A stretch of 42,780 nucleotides of DNA, from contig JBHGYD010000052.1 of the NCBI GenBank assembly GCA_041920415.1, positions 1-42,780 of the forward strand. Direction: 5' to 3'. A model generated the notes under the pieces. The model saw only the letters and a list, made by a program, of their open reading frames with translations. It had not been told where the DNA came from and did not search any database. This stretch comes from JBHGYD01 sp041920415 (GTDB lineage: Bacteria; Bacillota; Bacilli; Bacillales; Anoxybacillaceae). Both the position numbers and the translations under genes were made by a program. Numbering within the stretch: position 1 is the stretch's first letter; every line of letters begins with the position of its first letter. Positions 34,119-42,772 of the stretch are shown one piece after another.

Positions 34119-36014
34119 TTAAGATTGCAACGACTCAACAAGCTCCGACAGTTCCGCCCATCTCTCAAGCAGCGCATCGAGTTCTGCGCTTAATTGTTCA
34201 TGTTCGGATGCTAATCTTTGCACTTTTTCATAGTCGCTCGCCGACTGTTCCATTTCCAAAGTAATTTCTTGTAATTTCGTCTCCAATGCGGCAATTTTGT
34301 CCTCGATCTCTTCCCATTCTTTTTGTTCTTTATAGCTTAGGCGGCGCTTGACAGGTTTCGCTGCCTGCGCTTGTTCTTTCACTGGGATTGGCTTTGATTC
34401 CACGTTCTCCGCTTTTTTCTTAAGTTGCTCTTCTAAATAATCAGAGTACTCTCCAAAATATTGAGTAACTTTCCCGTTTCCTTGAAATATAAGTAATTGT
34501 TCTGCTACTTTGTCTAGAAAATAACGGTCGTGAGAAACGGTGATTACTACGCCAGGAAATGTTTCTAAATAGTCTTCAAGAACCGTTAATGTTTGTGTAT
34601 CTAAATCGTTCGTCGGCTCGTCAAGAAGGAGCACGTTCGGTTCTGTCATTAAAATGCGCAACAAATATAAGCGTCGCTTTTCTCCCCCTGACAGCTTACG
34701 GATTGGCGTTCCGTGCGTATTCATCGGAAACAAGAAACGTTCTAACATTTGCGCAGCGGAAATCGTTTTTCCATCGGTCGTATGAATGACTTCCCCGGCT
34801 TCCCGAATGTATTCAATCATTCGTTTATTTTCATCCATATCGACATTTTCTTGCGTGTAATACGCAATTTTCACCGTTTGCCCCGTTTCAATTTCCCCGC
34901 TATCAGGCTGGATACGACCAGCAAGCAAATTCAACAATGTTGACTTACCGCTTCCATTTTGTCCAACAATGCCGATTCGGTCTCCCGGTTTTACAAGGAA
35001 GCTAAAATTATCTAAAATCACTTGGTTGCCGAACGCTTTGCTCACATATTTTAACTCTAGCACTTTTTTACCAAGGCGGCTGCCGCTTAATGAGATATCT
35101 AAACTACTCTTTTGTTCAATTCCAAGTGACTGCTCTAGCTGCTCGAATCGTTGGATGCGCGCTTTTTGTTTCGTTGTCCGCGCTTTTGCTCCGCGGCGAA
35201 TCCACGCTAACTCGCGGCGATATAAGTTTTGCCGTTTTGCTTCAGCGGCAAGCTCTTGTTCCTCCCGGAGCGCTTTTCCTTCTAAAAATGCAGCATAGTT
35301 GCCCGTATAGCTGTAAATTTTTCCGTTATCTAGCTCTAAAATGCGGTTTGTCACGCGATCCAAGAAGTAACGGTCGTGCGTCACAAGCAAAACAGCCCCG
35401 CTGTAACGAGCTAAATACTCTTCCAACCAGCGAATCGTTTCATAGTCGAGATGGTTCGTCGGTTCATCTAAAATAAGCAAATCTGGCGTTTCAATGAGCG
35501 CTTGCGCCAAAGCAACACGGCGCTTTTGACCACCGGAAAGCTCTCCGACTGTTTTTGTCATGTCATCAATTCCCAATTTCGTAAGAATCGCTTTTGCGTT
35601 GGAGCTTGCCTCCCATGCGTTCATCGCGTCCATTTGCTGCTGGCAGCGGAAAAGACGTTCTTGCAATTGATTATCAAGAGGATTTTTCTCAAGCTCGACT
35701 AAAACTGTTTCATAGTCACGCAATAAACGAATAAGCGGCGTATCACCATGAAACACTTGTTCCAATACAGTTAAGTTTTCTTGAAACTCAGGTTGTTGCG
35801 GCAGATAACCGATAGAATAGTCTTTTGAATGCGTAATCTGTCCCGCATCCGCAAGCTCAACACCGGCAATAATTTTCAGTAACGTTGATTTCCCTGTACC
35901 ATTCACGCCAATGATGCCGATGCGTTCCTGTTCTTTAATCGTGAACGAAATATCGCGAAATAACGTTTTTTCCGCATAACTTTTAGACAAATTTTCAACC
36001 GTTAACATCTTCAT
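34119..36014 (-). CDS. ABC-F ribosome-associated ATPase (YfmR/Uup type)
   Basis: About 631 residues with two ABC domains and no membrane part. First domain: Walker A GVNGTGKST (36-44), LSGGQKRR and LLILDEPTNHLD. Second: GQNGSGKST, LSGGEKRR and LLLDEPTNDLD. The linker between them and a C-terminal coiled coil (about 540-631) place it with YfmR/Uup, which relieve stalled ribosomes. The start at 36014 (or 36008) lies inside the end of ypgQ, so the two are translationally coupled; the longer frame to 36095 merely overlaps ypgQ. Confidence 0.9.
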   Translation of the reverse strand: MKMLTVENLSKSYAEKTLFRDISFTIKEQERIGIIGVNGTGKSTLLKIIAGVELADAGQITHSKDYSIGYLPQQPEFQENLTVLEQVFHGDTPLIRLLRDYETVLVELEKNPLDNQLQERLFRCQQQMDAMNAWEASSNAKAILTKLGIDDMTKTVGELSGGQKRRVALAQALIETPDLLILDEPTNHLDYETIRWLEEYLARYSGAVLLVTHDRYFLDRVTNRILELDNGKIYSYTGNYAAFLEGKALREEQELAAEAKRQNLYRRELAWIRRGAKARTTKQKARIQRFEQLEQSLGIEQKSSLDISLSGSRLGKKVLELKYVSKAFGNQVILDNFSFLVKPGDRIGIVGQNGSGKSTLLNLLAGRIQPDSGEIETGQTVKIAYYTQENVDMDENKRMIEYIREAGEVIHTTDGKTISAAQMLERFLFPMNTHGTPIRKLSGGEKRRLYLLRILMTEPNVLLLDEPTNDLDTQTLTVLEDYLETFPGVVITVSHDRYFLDKVAEQLLIFQGNGKVTQYFGEYSDYLEEQLKKKAENVESKPIPVKEQAQAAKPVKRRLSYKEQKEWEEIEDKIAALETKLQEITLEMEQSASDYEKVQRLASEHEQLSAELDALLERWAELSELVESLQS

Positions 36015-36657
36015 ATTGCTCATCCCACTCTTTATAAAATTGTTGTAAAAAGCGCTCCATAAATTCATGGCGTTTGATCGCGATTTGTTTCGCACTTTCC
36101 GTATTCATAAGATCTTTTAGTTTTAATAATTTTTCATAAAAGTGATTAATCGCCGTACTGCGACCATGACGGTATTCTTCTTTCGTCATTTCCTCTCGAT
36201 AAGGAAAACTCGGGTCGTACATAAGGTGTCCGCGGCTTCCCGCGTACATAAATGTGCGGGCAATGCCGATGGCACCGATGGCATCAAGACGATCCGCATC
36301 TTGTACAACCATCCCCTCAATGGTGTGTGGCTTTTTCCCGTGTCCTCCCTTAAATGAAACCGAAGAGATAACTTCTATAATACGCTCTTTATCTTGGTTG
36401 GACAGCGGCATTTGTTCAAGCCAAGAGGTTACGGCGGATACCCCCTTCTCTTCGCTTCCAGCGATTTTTTCATCGGCTACGTCATGGAGAAGCGCGGCCA
36501 TTTCGACAATAAATTCATCCGCGCCTTCCTTTTTCGCAAGCGCAATGCTCATACGCCGAACACGCTCGATGTGCCACCAATCATGTCCACTTGCATCATT
36601 TTCAAGCAATGTACGTACATATTGTTCTGTCTTTTGAATGATTTCCCGTTTATCCAT
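35995..36657 (-). CDS. ypgQ: HD-domain phosphohydrolase (YpgQ)
   Basis: 220 residues. HD-superfamily metal ligands: H25 and H29 in GHDWWHIERV, H58-D59 in ALLHDVADE and D119 in VVQDADRLDAIGAIG. B. subtilis YpgQ hydrolyses nucleoside triphosphates to release pyrophosphate; the same activity is inferred. Overlaps the ABC-F gene by about 20 bases. Confidence 0.9.
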   Translation of the reverse strand: MDKREIIQKTEQYVRTLLENDASGHDWWHIERVRRMSIALAKKEGADEFIVEMAALLHDVADEKIAGSEEKGVSAVTSWLEQMPLSNQDKERIIEVISSVSFKGGHGKKPHTIEGMVVQDADRLDAIGAIGIARTFMYAGSRGHLMYDPSFPYREEMTKEEYRHGRSTAINHFYEKLLKLKDLMNTESAKQIAIKRHEFMERFLQQFYKEWDEQYEDVNG

Positions 36658-36730
36658 ATCAGCCCTCAGTATTCGATTGTTTTGTCGTTAACTATTGTAA
36701 CAAAGGAGCGTTTTGTTTGACTAACAAAAA

Positions 36731-36756
36731 ACTGTCTCCCCCACCAGAGAGACAGT
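36731..36756 (-). terminator. Terminator after bsaA
   Basis: ACTGTCTC / GAGACAGT stem followed on the minus strand by T-rich sequence, after the bsaA stop at 36767. Confidence 0.75.
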
Positions 36757-36766
36757 AAGCCATCCA

Positions 36767-37249
36767 TTACATATTTAAGAGTTTTTCAATCTCCTGTTTT
36801 AACTCGCTCGGTTTCGTTTGTGGTGCAAAGCGGCTGACAACGTTTCCGTTTTTATCAACTAAAAATTTGGTGAAATTCCATTTAATCGCCTTTGTCCCTA
36901 AAATCCCCGGTGCTTTTTCTGTTAAGTAAACAAATAATGGATGGGCATTCGCGCCGTTTACATCAACTTTCGCAAACATTGGGAACGTTACGCCGTAGTT
37001 TAATTGGCAAAAACTTTCGATTTCACTTTCTGAGCCTGGCTCTTGATGACCGAATTGATTGCAAGGAAAACCTAATACTTCAAATCCCTTGTCTTTATAC
37101 TCATCGTATAGCTCTTGCAGCTCTTTATATTGAGGAGTAAAGCCGCACTTGCTTGCTGTGTTGACGATTAACAATACTTTTCCTTTATAATCCGCCATTG
37201 ACTTTTCTTCACCGCGGATCGTTTTTACCGTAAAATCGTAGACACTCAT
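36767..37249 (-). CDS. bsaA: Glutathione peroxidase-like thiol peroxidase
   Basis: 160 residues. Peroxidatic C35 in NTASKCGFTPQY (cysteine, not selenocysteine), with the Q and W/N partners in PCNQFGHQEPGS and KWNFTKFLVDK. Bacterial members normally use thioredoxin. AGGAGG is 7 nt before the ATG at 37249. Adjacent to ypgQ as in B. subtilis. Confidence 0.93.
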   Translation of the reverse strand: MSVYDFTVKTIRGEEKSMADYKGKVLLIVNTASKCGFTPQYKELQELYDEYKDKGFEVLGFPCNQFGHQEPGSESEIESFCQLNYGVTFPMFAKVDVNGANAHPLFVYLTEKAPGILGTKAIKWNFTKFLVDKNGNVVSRFAPQTKPSELKQEIEKLLNM

Positions 37250-37331
37250 GAACAAACCTCCTATCTTTTCTATTATCTTAAAAAATCAGTAAAAATTTTT
37301 CCACTTTGAAGGTGTTTTTTCAAAAAATAAA

Positions 37332-37355
37332 ACGGGATATACCACTACATCCCGT
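37332..37355 (-). terminator. Terminator overlapping the end of the gene at 37345
   Basis: ACGGGAT / ATCCCGT stem followed on the minus strand by TTTTATTTTTT; the stem includes the stop codon. Confidence 0.75.
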
Positions 37356-37872
37356 AAAATGGTTGTAACCGATGAAGCGACTCGATGACATACGGAATCA
37401 TCGCTTGTAAATCATCAACATTTCCTTCATCAATTAACCGATCAAATTCGATGGTAATGAGATTGTCGTATTCGTTTCTTTCGCCTTCATATTCGTGTGC
37501 CAACGTTTGACGAATGATACGGTTGCTTCCCCAAATGTTCGTCAAAACTTCTTTAATATGGAAACACGTTGTTTCGCTTTGCGTAATGGGCATATTAAAG
37601 GCAATTTCCAACACGCACCCCGGCTTAAGATGGTTTTGCTCGAGCAATTCCCCGGCGATATGCTCAAGTTTTGTTTGTAACGTAATTGTACATGTTACGC
37701 TAGCCGTTCCATATTCTCGAAGTTGAAATGTAATTTTATACGTTCTGGAAAAATGGGCAAGATCCATTAAATCGTTTCGATCTGTTACAATAATGACTCC
37801 ATCTAAATCAAGGTCGTACACAGCACCTTCAAGCACCGTTTTTAAATTATCAAACACCGTTGGATCAAACAT
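37345..37872 (-). CDS. Uncharacterised cytoplasmic protein
   Basis: 175 residues, soluble, acidic, no signal peptide or membrane helix. Start MFDPTVFDNLKTVLEGAVYD with repeated Asp; later blocks are GVIIVTDRNDLMDLAHFSRT and YDNLITIEFDRLIDEG. It looks like a conserved Bacillaceae hypothetical protein, but I cannot assign a function. A good terminator follows, and it lies 19 nt downstream of fhs, so it is probably in one transcript with fhs. Confidence 0.7.
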   Translation of the reverse strand: MFDPTVFDNLKTVLEGAVYDLDLDGVIIVTDRNDLMDLAHFSRTYKITFQLREYGTASVTCTITLQTKLEHIAGELLEQNHLKPGCVLEIAFNMPITQSETTCFHIKEVLTNIWGSNRIIRQTLAHEYEGERNEYDNLITIEFDRLIDEGNVDDLQAMIPYVIESLHRLQPFYGM

Positions 37873-37891
37873 GTGTGCTTACTCTCCTTCT

Positions 37892-39580
37892 TTAGAATAG
37901 CCCAACCGCGTTTCCGTTTTCGTCCACATCCATATGTAACGCCGCTGGTTTTTTCGGCAATCCTGGCATCGTCATGACATCCCCGGTTAAGGCGACAATA
38001 AAACCAGCCCCAATCGATGGTTTTAATTCGCGAACCGTAATGGTAAAATCAGTCGGGCGGCCCAGCTTTATCGGATCATCCGAAAGAGAATATTGCGTTT
38101 TTGCCATACAAATCGGCAAGTTGTCCCAGCCAAACATTTCAAACTGCTCGATTTGTTTTTGTGCTTTCGAAGAAAACTCTATATCTTTCGCTCCGTACAC
38201 CACTTGTGCAATTTTTCGGATTTTATCAGGAATCGATTCGTTTACATCGTATAAAGGAGCAAACTGATTGTTTCCACTCTCAATGGCTTCCAGTACTTTT
38301 TTTGCTAAGTCAAGCCCACCTTCTCCCCCTTTTTCCCATACCTCTGTTAGTGCAACCGGATAACTATGCTCTTCACAAAATGTCATTAGCGCCTCGATTT
38401 CTTTCTCCGTATCTGTTATAAAACGGTTAATCGCAACAACAAATGGCAAACCAAACGCTTGAATCGTTTCAATGTGTTTCTGTAAATTGCTCAAACCAGC
38501 ACGCAACGCCTCTACATTCTCCACATGTAATTCTTGCTTCGGAACGCCGCCGTGCATTTTTAATGCGCGAATCGTTGCCACAATCACAACCACTTCCGGT
38601 TTTATTCCAGCGAAACGAGCTTTAATATTTAAAAACTTTTCCGCTCCTAAATCAGCGCCAAAACCCGCTTCCGTCACAACATAGTCGCCAAGTTTTTGCG
38701 CCATTTTTGTTGCGATTACACTATTGCAACCGTGGGCAATATTCGCAAATGGCCCACCATGCACAAGCGCTGGCGTATGCTCGACCGTTTGTACGAGGTT
38801 CGGTTTTAACGCATCTTTTAACAGAAGTGTTAGTGCACCCTCCACTCCTAAATCACCGACAGTAACGGGCTGTTTATCCACATTGTATGCAACGACAATT
38901 CTTGCAAGACGCCGCTTTAAATCATGCAAATCTGTTGCAAGACAAAAAACGGCCATGATTTCCGATGCAACGGTAATATCGAAGCCATCTTCACGCGGCA
39001 CCCCTTGCATCGGTCCACCGAGCCCAACAATGACGTGACGCAATGCTCGATCGTTTAAGTCGACAGCGCGTTTCCAAACGATGCGGCGCGGATCGATTCG
39101 CAATTCGTTGCCATGGTGAATGTGGTTATCGATAAAAGCAGCTAGAGCGTTAGTGGCAGCAGTAATCGCATGCAAGTCTCCTGTGAAATGAAGGTTAATT
39201 TCGTCCATTGGCAACACTTGCGAATAACCGCCACCGGTCGCTCCACCTTTCACTCCCATCGTCGGTCCAAGCGAAGGCTCACGCATCGCAATGATCGCTT
39301 TTTTGCCAAGTTTATGTAGGGCTTGTCCTAACCCTACGGTAACCGTTGATTTACCTTCCCCGGCAGGCGTTGGGTTAATCGAGGTGACTAAAATTACTTT
39401 TCCGTCTGGCTTCGTTGCTAGACGTTTCATTATATTTAGAGAAATTTTCGCTTTATAATGACCATACGGTTCAAGTTCTTCCTCTAAAATATCAAGGTTG
39501 CTTGCGATTTCTTGGATTCGTTTTAACTTTGTTTCTTGCGCAATTTCAAGATCGGTTTTCCAATTTGTTGTCACTGTCAT
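37892..39580 (-). CDS. fhs: Formate-tetrahydrofolate ligase
   Basis: 562 residues. Makes 10-formyl-tetrahydrofolate from formate and ATP, feeding purine and one-carbon metabolism. The ATP loop is PTPAGEGKSTVTVGLGQAL; REPSLGPTMGVKGGATGGGY and the C-terminal TGDVMTMPGLPKKPAA are family signatures. GGAGG lies 7 nt before the ATG at 39580; an upstream ATG at 39601 precedes that site. Confidence 0.95.
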   Translation of the reverse strand: MTVTTNWKTDLEIAQETKLKRIQEIASNLDILEEELEPYGHYKAKISLNIMKRLATKPDGKVILVTSINPTPAGEGKSTVTVGLGQALHKLGKKAIIAMREPSLGPTMGVKGGATGGGYSQVLPMDEINLHFTGDLHAITAATNALAAFIDNHIHHGNELRIDPRRIVWKRAVDLNDRALRHVIVGLGGPMQGVPREDGFDITVASEIMAVFCLATDLHDLKRRLARIVVAYNVDKQPVTVGDLGVEGALTLLLKDALKPNLVQTVEHTPALVHGGPFANIAHGCNSVIATKMAQKLGDYVVTEAGFGADLGAEKFLNIKARFAGIKPEVVVIVATIRALKMHGGVPKQELHVENVEALRAGLSNLQKHIETIQAFGLPFVVAINRFITDTEKEIEALMTFCEEHSYPVALTEVWEKGGEGGLDLAKKVLEAIESGNNQFAPLYDVNESIPDKIRKIAQVVYGAKDIEFSSKAQKQIEQFEMFGWDNLPICMAKTQYSLSDDPIKLGRPTDFTITVRELKPSIGAGFIVALTGDVMTMPGLPKKPAALHMDVDENGNAVGLF

Positions 39581-39660
39581 CGTTTTTCCTCCAGCATCCA
39601 AAACTTAACATTCTGTCTATTGTATTTATTTTATCATTCGCCTAAATAAGAAAAAATTCA

Positions 39661-39689
39661 TTGAATAAAATTCATAATGTTTTTATAAT
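39661..39689 (+). promoter_or_regulatory. Sigma-A promoter of metA
   Basis: TTGAAT and TATAAT with exactly 17 bp between, 41 nt before the TTG start. The leader is too short for an S-box riboswitch and none is visible, unlike many methionine genes of Bacillus. Confidence 0.75.
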
Positions 39690-39730
39690 TAAGTTATTTA
39701 AAATAAATAAGGGAATGGAGGATGAGACCG

Positions 39731-40639
39731 TTGCCAATTAATATACCCAAAAATCTACCGGCAAAAGAAATATTAGAGCAAGAAAATATTTTCGTCATGG
39801 ATGAAGAACGAGCGTATTCACAAGATATTCGTCCGTTAAATATAGTCATTTTGAATTTAATGCCGCAAAAAGAAAAAGCGGAAACGCAACTATTGCGCTT
39901 ACTTGGAAACTCTCCGCTTCAAGTGAATATTACCTTTTTACACCCGGAAACACACGAAACAAAAACAACAAGTAAATATCATCTCGAACAATTTTATACG
40001 ACGTTCCCTCATATTCGGCATCGCAAATTTGATGGTATGATTATTACAGGTGCACCAATCGAGCATTTGCCGTTTGAAGAAGTTACATATTGGAACGAAT
40101 TAGTGGACATTATGGAATGGACAAAAACAAATGTCACTTCGACACTACATATTTGTTGGGGCGCACAAGCGGGGCTTTATTATCATTATGGGATCCAAAA
40201 ATATATGTTGCCGCAAAAATGTTTCGGAATTTTCGAACATTCACTGGAAGTTAAAAATATGAAATTGCTGCGTGGGTTTGATGATGTGTTCCGCATCCCG
40301 CATTCCCGCCATACGGATGTATTGCGCGAAGATATCGAAAAAGTGCCGGAGTTAACGATTTTATCGGTTTCCGAGAAAGCAGGAGTTTGCTTAGTGGCTT
40401 CCAACGACGGAAAACAAATCTTTTTAACCGGTCATCCCGAATACGATGCGACTACGTTAAAAGAAGAATACGAGCGCGACTTAGCAAAAGGGCTGCCAAT
40501 CCAACTACCGGAATCATACTTCCCAAATGACGATCCAACAAAAGAACCGCTGAACACATGGCGGTCTCATGCAAACCTTTTGTTTGTCAACTGGCTAAAT
40601 TATTATGTGTACCAAGAAACACCATATATTTGGGAATAA
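39731..40639 (+). CDS. metA: Homoserine O-acetyltransferase (MetA family)
   Basis: 302 residues from a TTG start giving the canonical MPINIPKNLPAKEIL. Activates homoserine for methionine synthesis. The catalytic residues fall at the E. coli numbers: C142 in HICWGAQAG, H235 and E237 in TGHPEYD. Residue 111 is Glu (GAPIEHLPFEEV), the residue tied to acetyl-CoA use; Gly there gives succinyl-CoA use, so acetylation is predicted despite the family name succinyltransferase. GGAGG is 9 nt before the TTG; the ATG at 39722 abuts the ribosome site. Confidence 0.94.
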   Translation: MPINIPKNLPAKEILEQENIFVMDEERAYSQDIRPLNIVILNLMPQKEKAETQLLRLLGNSPLQVNITFLHPETHETKTTSKYHLEQFYTTFPHIRHRKFDGMIITGAPIEHLPFEEVTYWNELVDIMEWTKTNVTSTLHICWGAQAGLYYHYGIQKYMLPQKCFGIFEHSLEVKNMKLLRGFDDVFRIPHSRHTDVLREDIEKVPELTILSVSEKAGVCLVASNDGKQIFLTGHPEYDATTLKEEYERDLAKGLPIQLPESYFPNDDPTKEPLNTWRSHANLLFVNWLNYYVYQETPYIWE

Positions 40640-40796
40640 GTATTTTTTAAAAGAATTTAATTGAACAAAATGCCTATAAAATCAACGTTTTTTCACTTAT
40701 CTTTCCTAATATTTCTATTGATTTTTACCTATTTTAATTTAATTGTGTGGTCAAAAATGTGAGCAGCGAACTTCTTCTATTCTTGAAAGCAAAAAA

Positions 40797-40816
40797 ACAC
40801 CGCTGTTATGTGGTGT
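40797..40816 (-). terminator. Terminator of the relic gene
   Basis: ACACC / GGTGT stem with seven T on the minus strand, 9 bp after the relic stop. Confidence 0.6.
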
Positions 40817-40824
40817 ATAAAATC

Positions 40825-40926
40825 CTATATATTCGATAAAATCGGAAGTGTTAATACATCAATCGTTTCCCACCTATCAACTTCCTTTAGGCCAAGTTTA
40901 TGTAATCTCCACCTGTTTGGTGGAGG
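40825..40926 (-). pseudogene. C-terminal relic of an unknown gene
   Basis: 33 codons bounded by stops read RWRLHKLGLKEVDRWETIDV and end LTLPILSNI, with a terminator just after. No start codon or ribosome site. It seems to be the preserved tail of a deleted gene or transposase; identity unknown. Confidence 0.4.
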
Positions 40927-41087
40927 TTATTAGTTCTAGTGCAAAAAATCTATTAAACTTGGATACACAAGCTGGGGATTTACAGTTAGTCAGATGGAAA
41001 ATCCCTACTTTAAAGTTAGTAACCGTCTTTTAATGAGAAAGCTCTTTTTGCTTCGTGACATATACACGAACTAATGAATATAAAAAA

Positions 41088-41109
41088 GCTGCTGAGAGTT
41101 CTCAACAGC
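41088..41109 (-). terminator. Terminator after the ABC ATPase gene
   Basis: GCTGxTGAGA / TCTCAxCAGC followed by six T on the minus strand, directly after the stop at 41111. Confidence 0.85.
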
Positions 41110-41110
41110 C

Positions 41111-41809
41111 TTATATTTGGCGATGTAGCTGCAGCAACTGCAAGGTCGTTTCTTCCTTACTACCTGTATTTCTTATATGCTTGACCACGGATCCGTCTTT
41201 CATGAATAGAATATGATCTCCTGCCTCGGCAGCCACATCCATCATATGGGTTGAAAAAATAATAATAGTTCCACTTTCCTTCTTTTCTTTGAGCAGATTC
41301 ACAAATATGTTGACCCAAAATGGATCCAGACCGTTTGTCGGTTCATCCAACAGTAACAGTGCAGGTTCGCCCAACAATGCTTGTCCGAATAAAAGTCGCT
41401 GCCGCATTCCCTTTGATAAATTTTTCACCAATTCTCGTTTCTTTTCCGCTAGACCTATCCTCTCTAGAATTTCATGTACTTTTGACTCTCCCGTTTTCCG
41501 CAATGCCGCATAGAAGGAAAGGAACTCTTGGACAGTCATCATTTGCTGAGCATGAAAGTCATCCGGCATGTAACCGATCTGTGAGACATATGCATTTCTA
41601 TTTCTCTGTAAACTGATGCCGTTTAACATTACTGTCCCGGATGTCGGTGCCGAAATACCTGCTAGAATATGGAGAAGTGTGCTTTTTCCGGCACCATTCC
41701 CGCCGCACAAGACTATACATTCGCCCCTTTTTGCTTCCAATGAAAATGAGGAAAGAGCAACTTTTGTTTTATATTTTTTTGAAACCTCTGAAACCTGCAG
41801 CATGGTCAT
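41111..41809 (-). CDS. ABC transporter ATP-binding protein (NosF-like/ABC-2 type)
   Basis: 232 residues. Walker A GGNGAGKST near 36-44, signature NLSKGMRQRL, Walker B LLLLDEPTNGLDP and H-loop IIFSTHMMD. The LSKGMRQR signature is usual for ATPases that pair with ABC-2 permeases. GGAGG is 8 nt before the ATG at 41809, which overlaps the permease stop by four bases (ATGA). Cargo is unknown; similarity to NosF is only general. Confidence 0.88.
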   Translation of the reverse strand: MTMLQVSEVSKKYKTKVALSSFSLEAKRGECIVLCGGNGAGKSTLLHILAGISAPTSGTVMLNGISLQRNRNAYVSQIGYMPDDFHAQQMMTVQEFLSFYAALRKTGESKVHEILERIGLAEKKRELVKNLSKGMRQRLLFGQALLGEPALLLLDEPTNGLDPFWVNIFVNLLKEKKESGTIIIFSTHMMDVAAEAGDHILFMKDGSVVKHIRNTGSKEETTLQLLQLHRQI

Positions 41810-42618
41810 TGCACTTTCCTCCTTTCAAGCTTCCATGCGGAGAGAATGAACAAGAAAGATGTATAAATGAACACATATAAGCCTAGTATTCCCCATGCCG
41901 CTCCTGTCTGCAAAAATGAGACAAGTCCATCGTAGGATTGCCCAAAAACGGCTCCTCCGCCAAGTTGAACGACAAATACAATGCGCAGCAATTCTGCTGG
42001 ATTACAAAATAGAGCAGTTTTTAGAAGCGGCGCAATCATTGGATAAGGCACTAAGCCAAGAATAGCGATAAGTGCGGACGGCCATATCATAATCAAGAAG
42101 AACCATACTCCAACAGAAAGCGTTAAAGCCTGCCACCTTGTCGCAACGAACGCACCTATGGCCAAGCCGATCACAAGAAAGAAAAACATTAATGATATGG
42201 AAAAGATATATAGAGTCAGCACCCATTTTACAGACAAAGCACTTCCGCTAATCAGACCGACTGCAAGGCTCGCACCGAAGCTTAACGTAAATACAACCAC
42301 TTGTGCTGTAAATTGTCCTGCAAGTTTTCCTATTAAATAGGAAAAAGTCGACAATGGATACGTGCATAGCAGATGCCACTGTCCATTTTCCATCTCGTTG
42401 GCGATGGCAAATGATCCAATGATGAGCATAAACAACGGCACAATATACAGCACTAAATTCGCGATTGTTCCCGTCATATTTGTATATCCAGTTAAAGCAG
42501 GCGTATTCCGTTCCAACAGAAATAAGAGAGACAAAACACTTACCCACAGCAATACAAACGTGTAGGAAGAACGCTGTCTTATCGTCATGCGCCACTCAGA
42601 GTGCCAAATATTCCACAT
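41806..42618 (-). CDS. ABC-2 type permease
   Basis: About 270 residues from the ATG at 42618 (MWNIWHSEWRMTIRQRSSY), 5 nt after AGAGGG. Six predicted helices. The loop IANEMENGQWHLLCTYPLST is the typical ABC-2 EnExGt-like segment, and the layout resembles NosY/ABC-2 permeases. The frame to 42708 runs back through a strong hairpin and is not used. Forms an exporter with the ATPase downstream; other genes of the system may lie beyond the right edge. Confidence 0.82.
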   Translation of the reverse strand: MWNIWHSEWRMTIRQRSSYTFVLLWVSVLSLLFLLERNTPALTGYTNMTGTIANLVLYIVPLFMLIIGSFAIANEMENGQWHLLCTYPLSTFSYLIGKLAGQFTAQVVVFTLSFGASLAVGLISGSALSVKWVLTLYIFSISLMFFFLVIGLAIGAFVATRWQALTLSVGVWFFLIMIWPSALIAILGLVPYPMIAPLLKTALFCNPAELLRIVFVVQLGGGAVFGQSYDGLVSFLQTGAAWGILGLYVFIYTSFLFILSAWKLERRKVQ

Positions 42619-42640
42619 ACGATCCCTCTTTCTGTGAAAA

Positions 42641-42690
42641 AGAGGCTGTCTCAAAAGGTCAGTAAAATGACTTTTTGAGAACAGCTCTCT
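42641..42690. terminator. Long hairpin upstream of the permease
   Basis: AGAGGCTGTxTCAAAAxGTCA pairs with TGACxTTTTGAGxACAGCxCTCT, about 20 bp, with T-runs on both sides. It may be a bidirectional terminator or a remnant of an IS end; similar GGCTGTCTCAAAA sequences occur at ends of IS1182-like elements. Confidence 0.6.
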
Positions 42691-42744
42691 TTTTTCTTTT
42701 TCCATCATATGGATTATATTTTTTATCTGAATGGAAGAGAACCC

Positions 42745-42772
42745 TCCTATGCTCGGGTTTTCTTCTTTTTCT
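42745..42772. terminator. Hairpin at right edge
   Basis: GAAGAxAACCC / GGGTTxTCTTC stem followed by T-rich sequence on the plus strand. The gene it belongs to lies outside the window. Confidence 0.4.

Larger units (their letters stand above)
40640..41086. other. Intergenic region with relic and hairpins
   Basis: Contains the relic tail and terminator described separately. GGGATTTxC near 40977 pairs with AAAATCCC near 41000, and CCAAGTTT near 40893 with AAACTTGG near 40960. They could mark a decayed mobile element; no transposase is visible. Confidence 0.35.

Noticed and set aside
39602..39730. SAM (S-box) riboswitch before metA
   Set aside because: Only about 40 nt lie between the promoter -10 and the start; no conserved S-box core is seen.
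42619..42708. N-terminal extension of the ABC-2 permease
   Set aside because: It translates the long hairpin; the ATG at 42618 has its own ribosome site.
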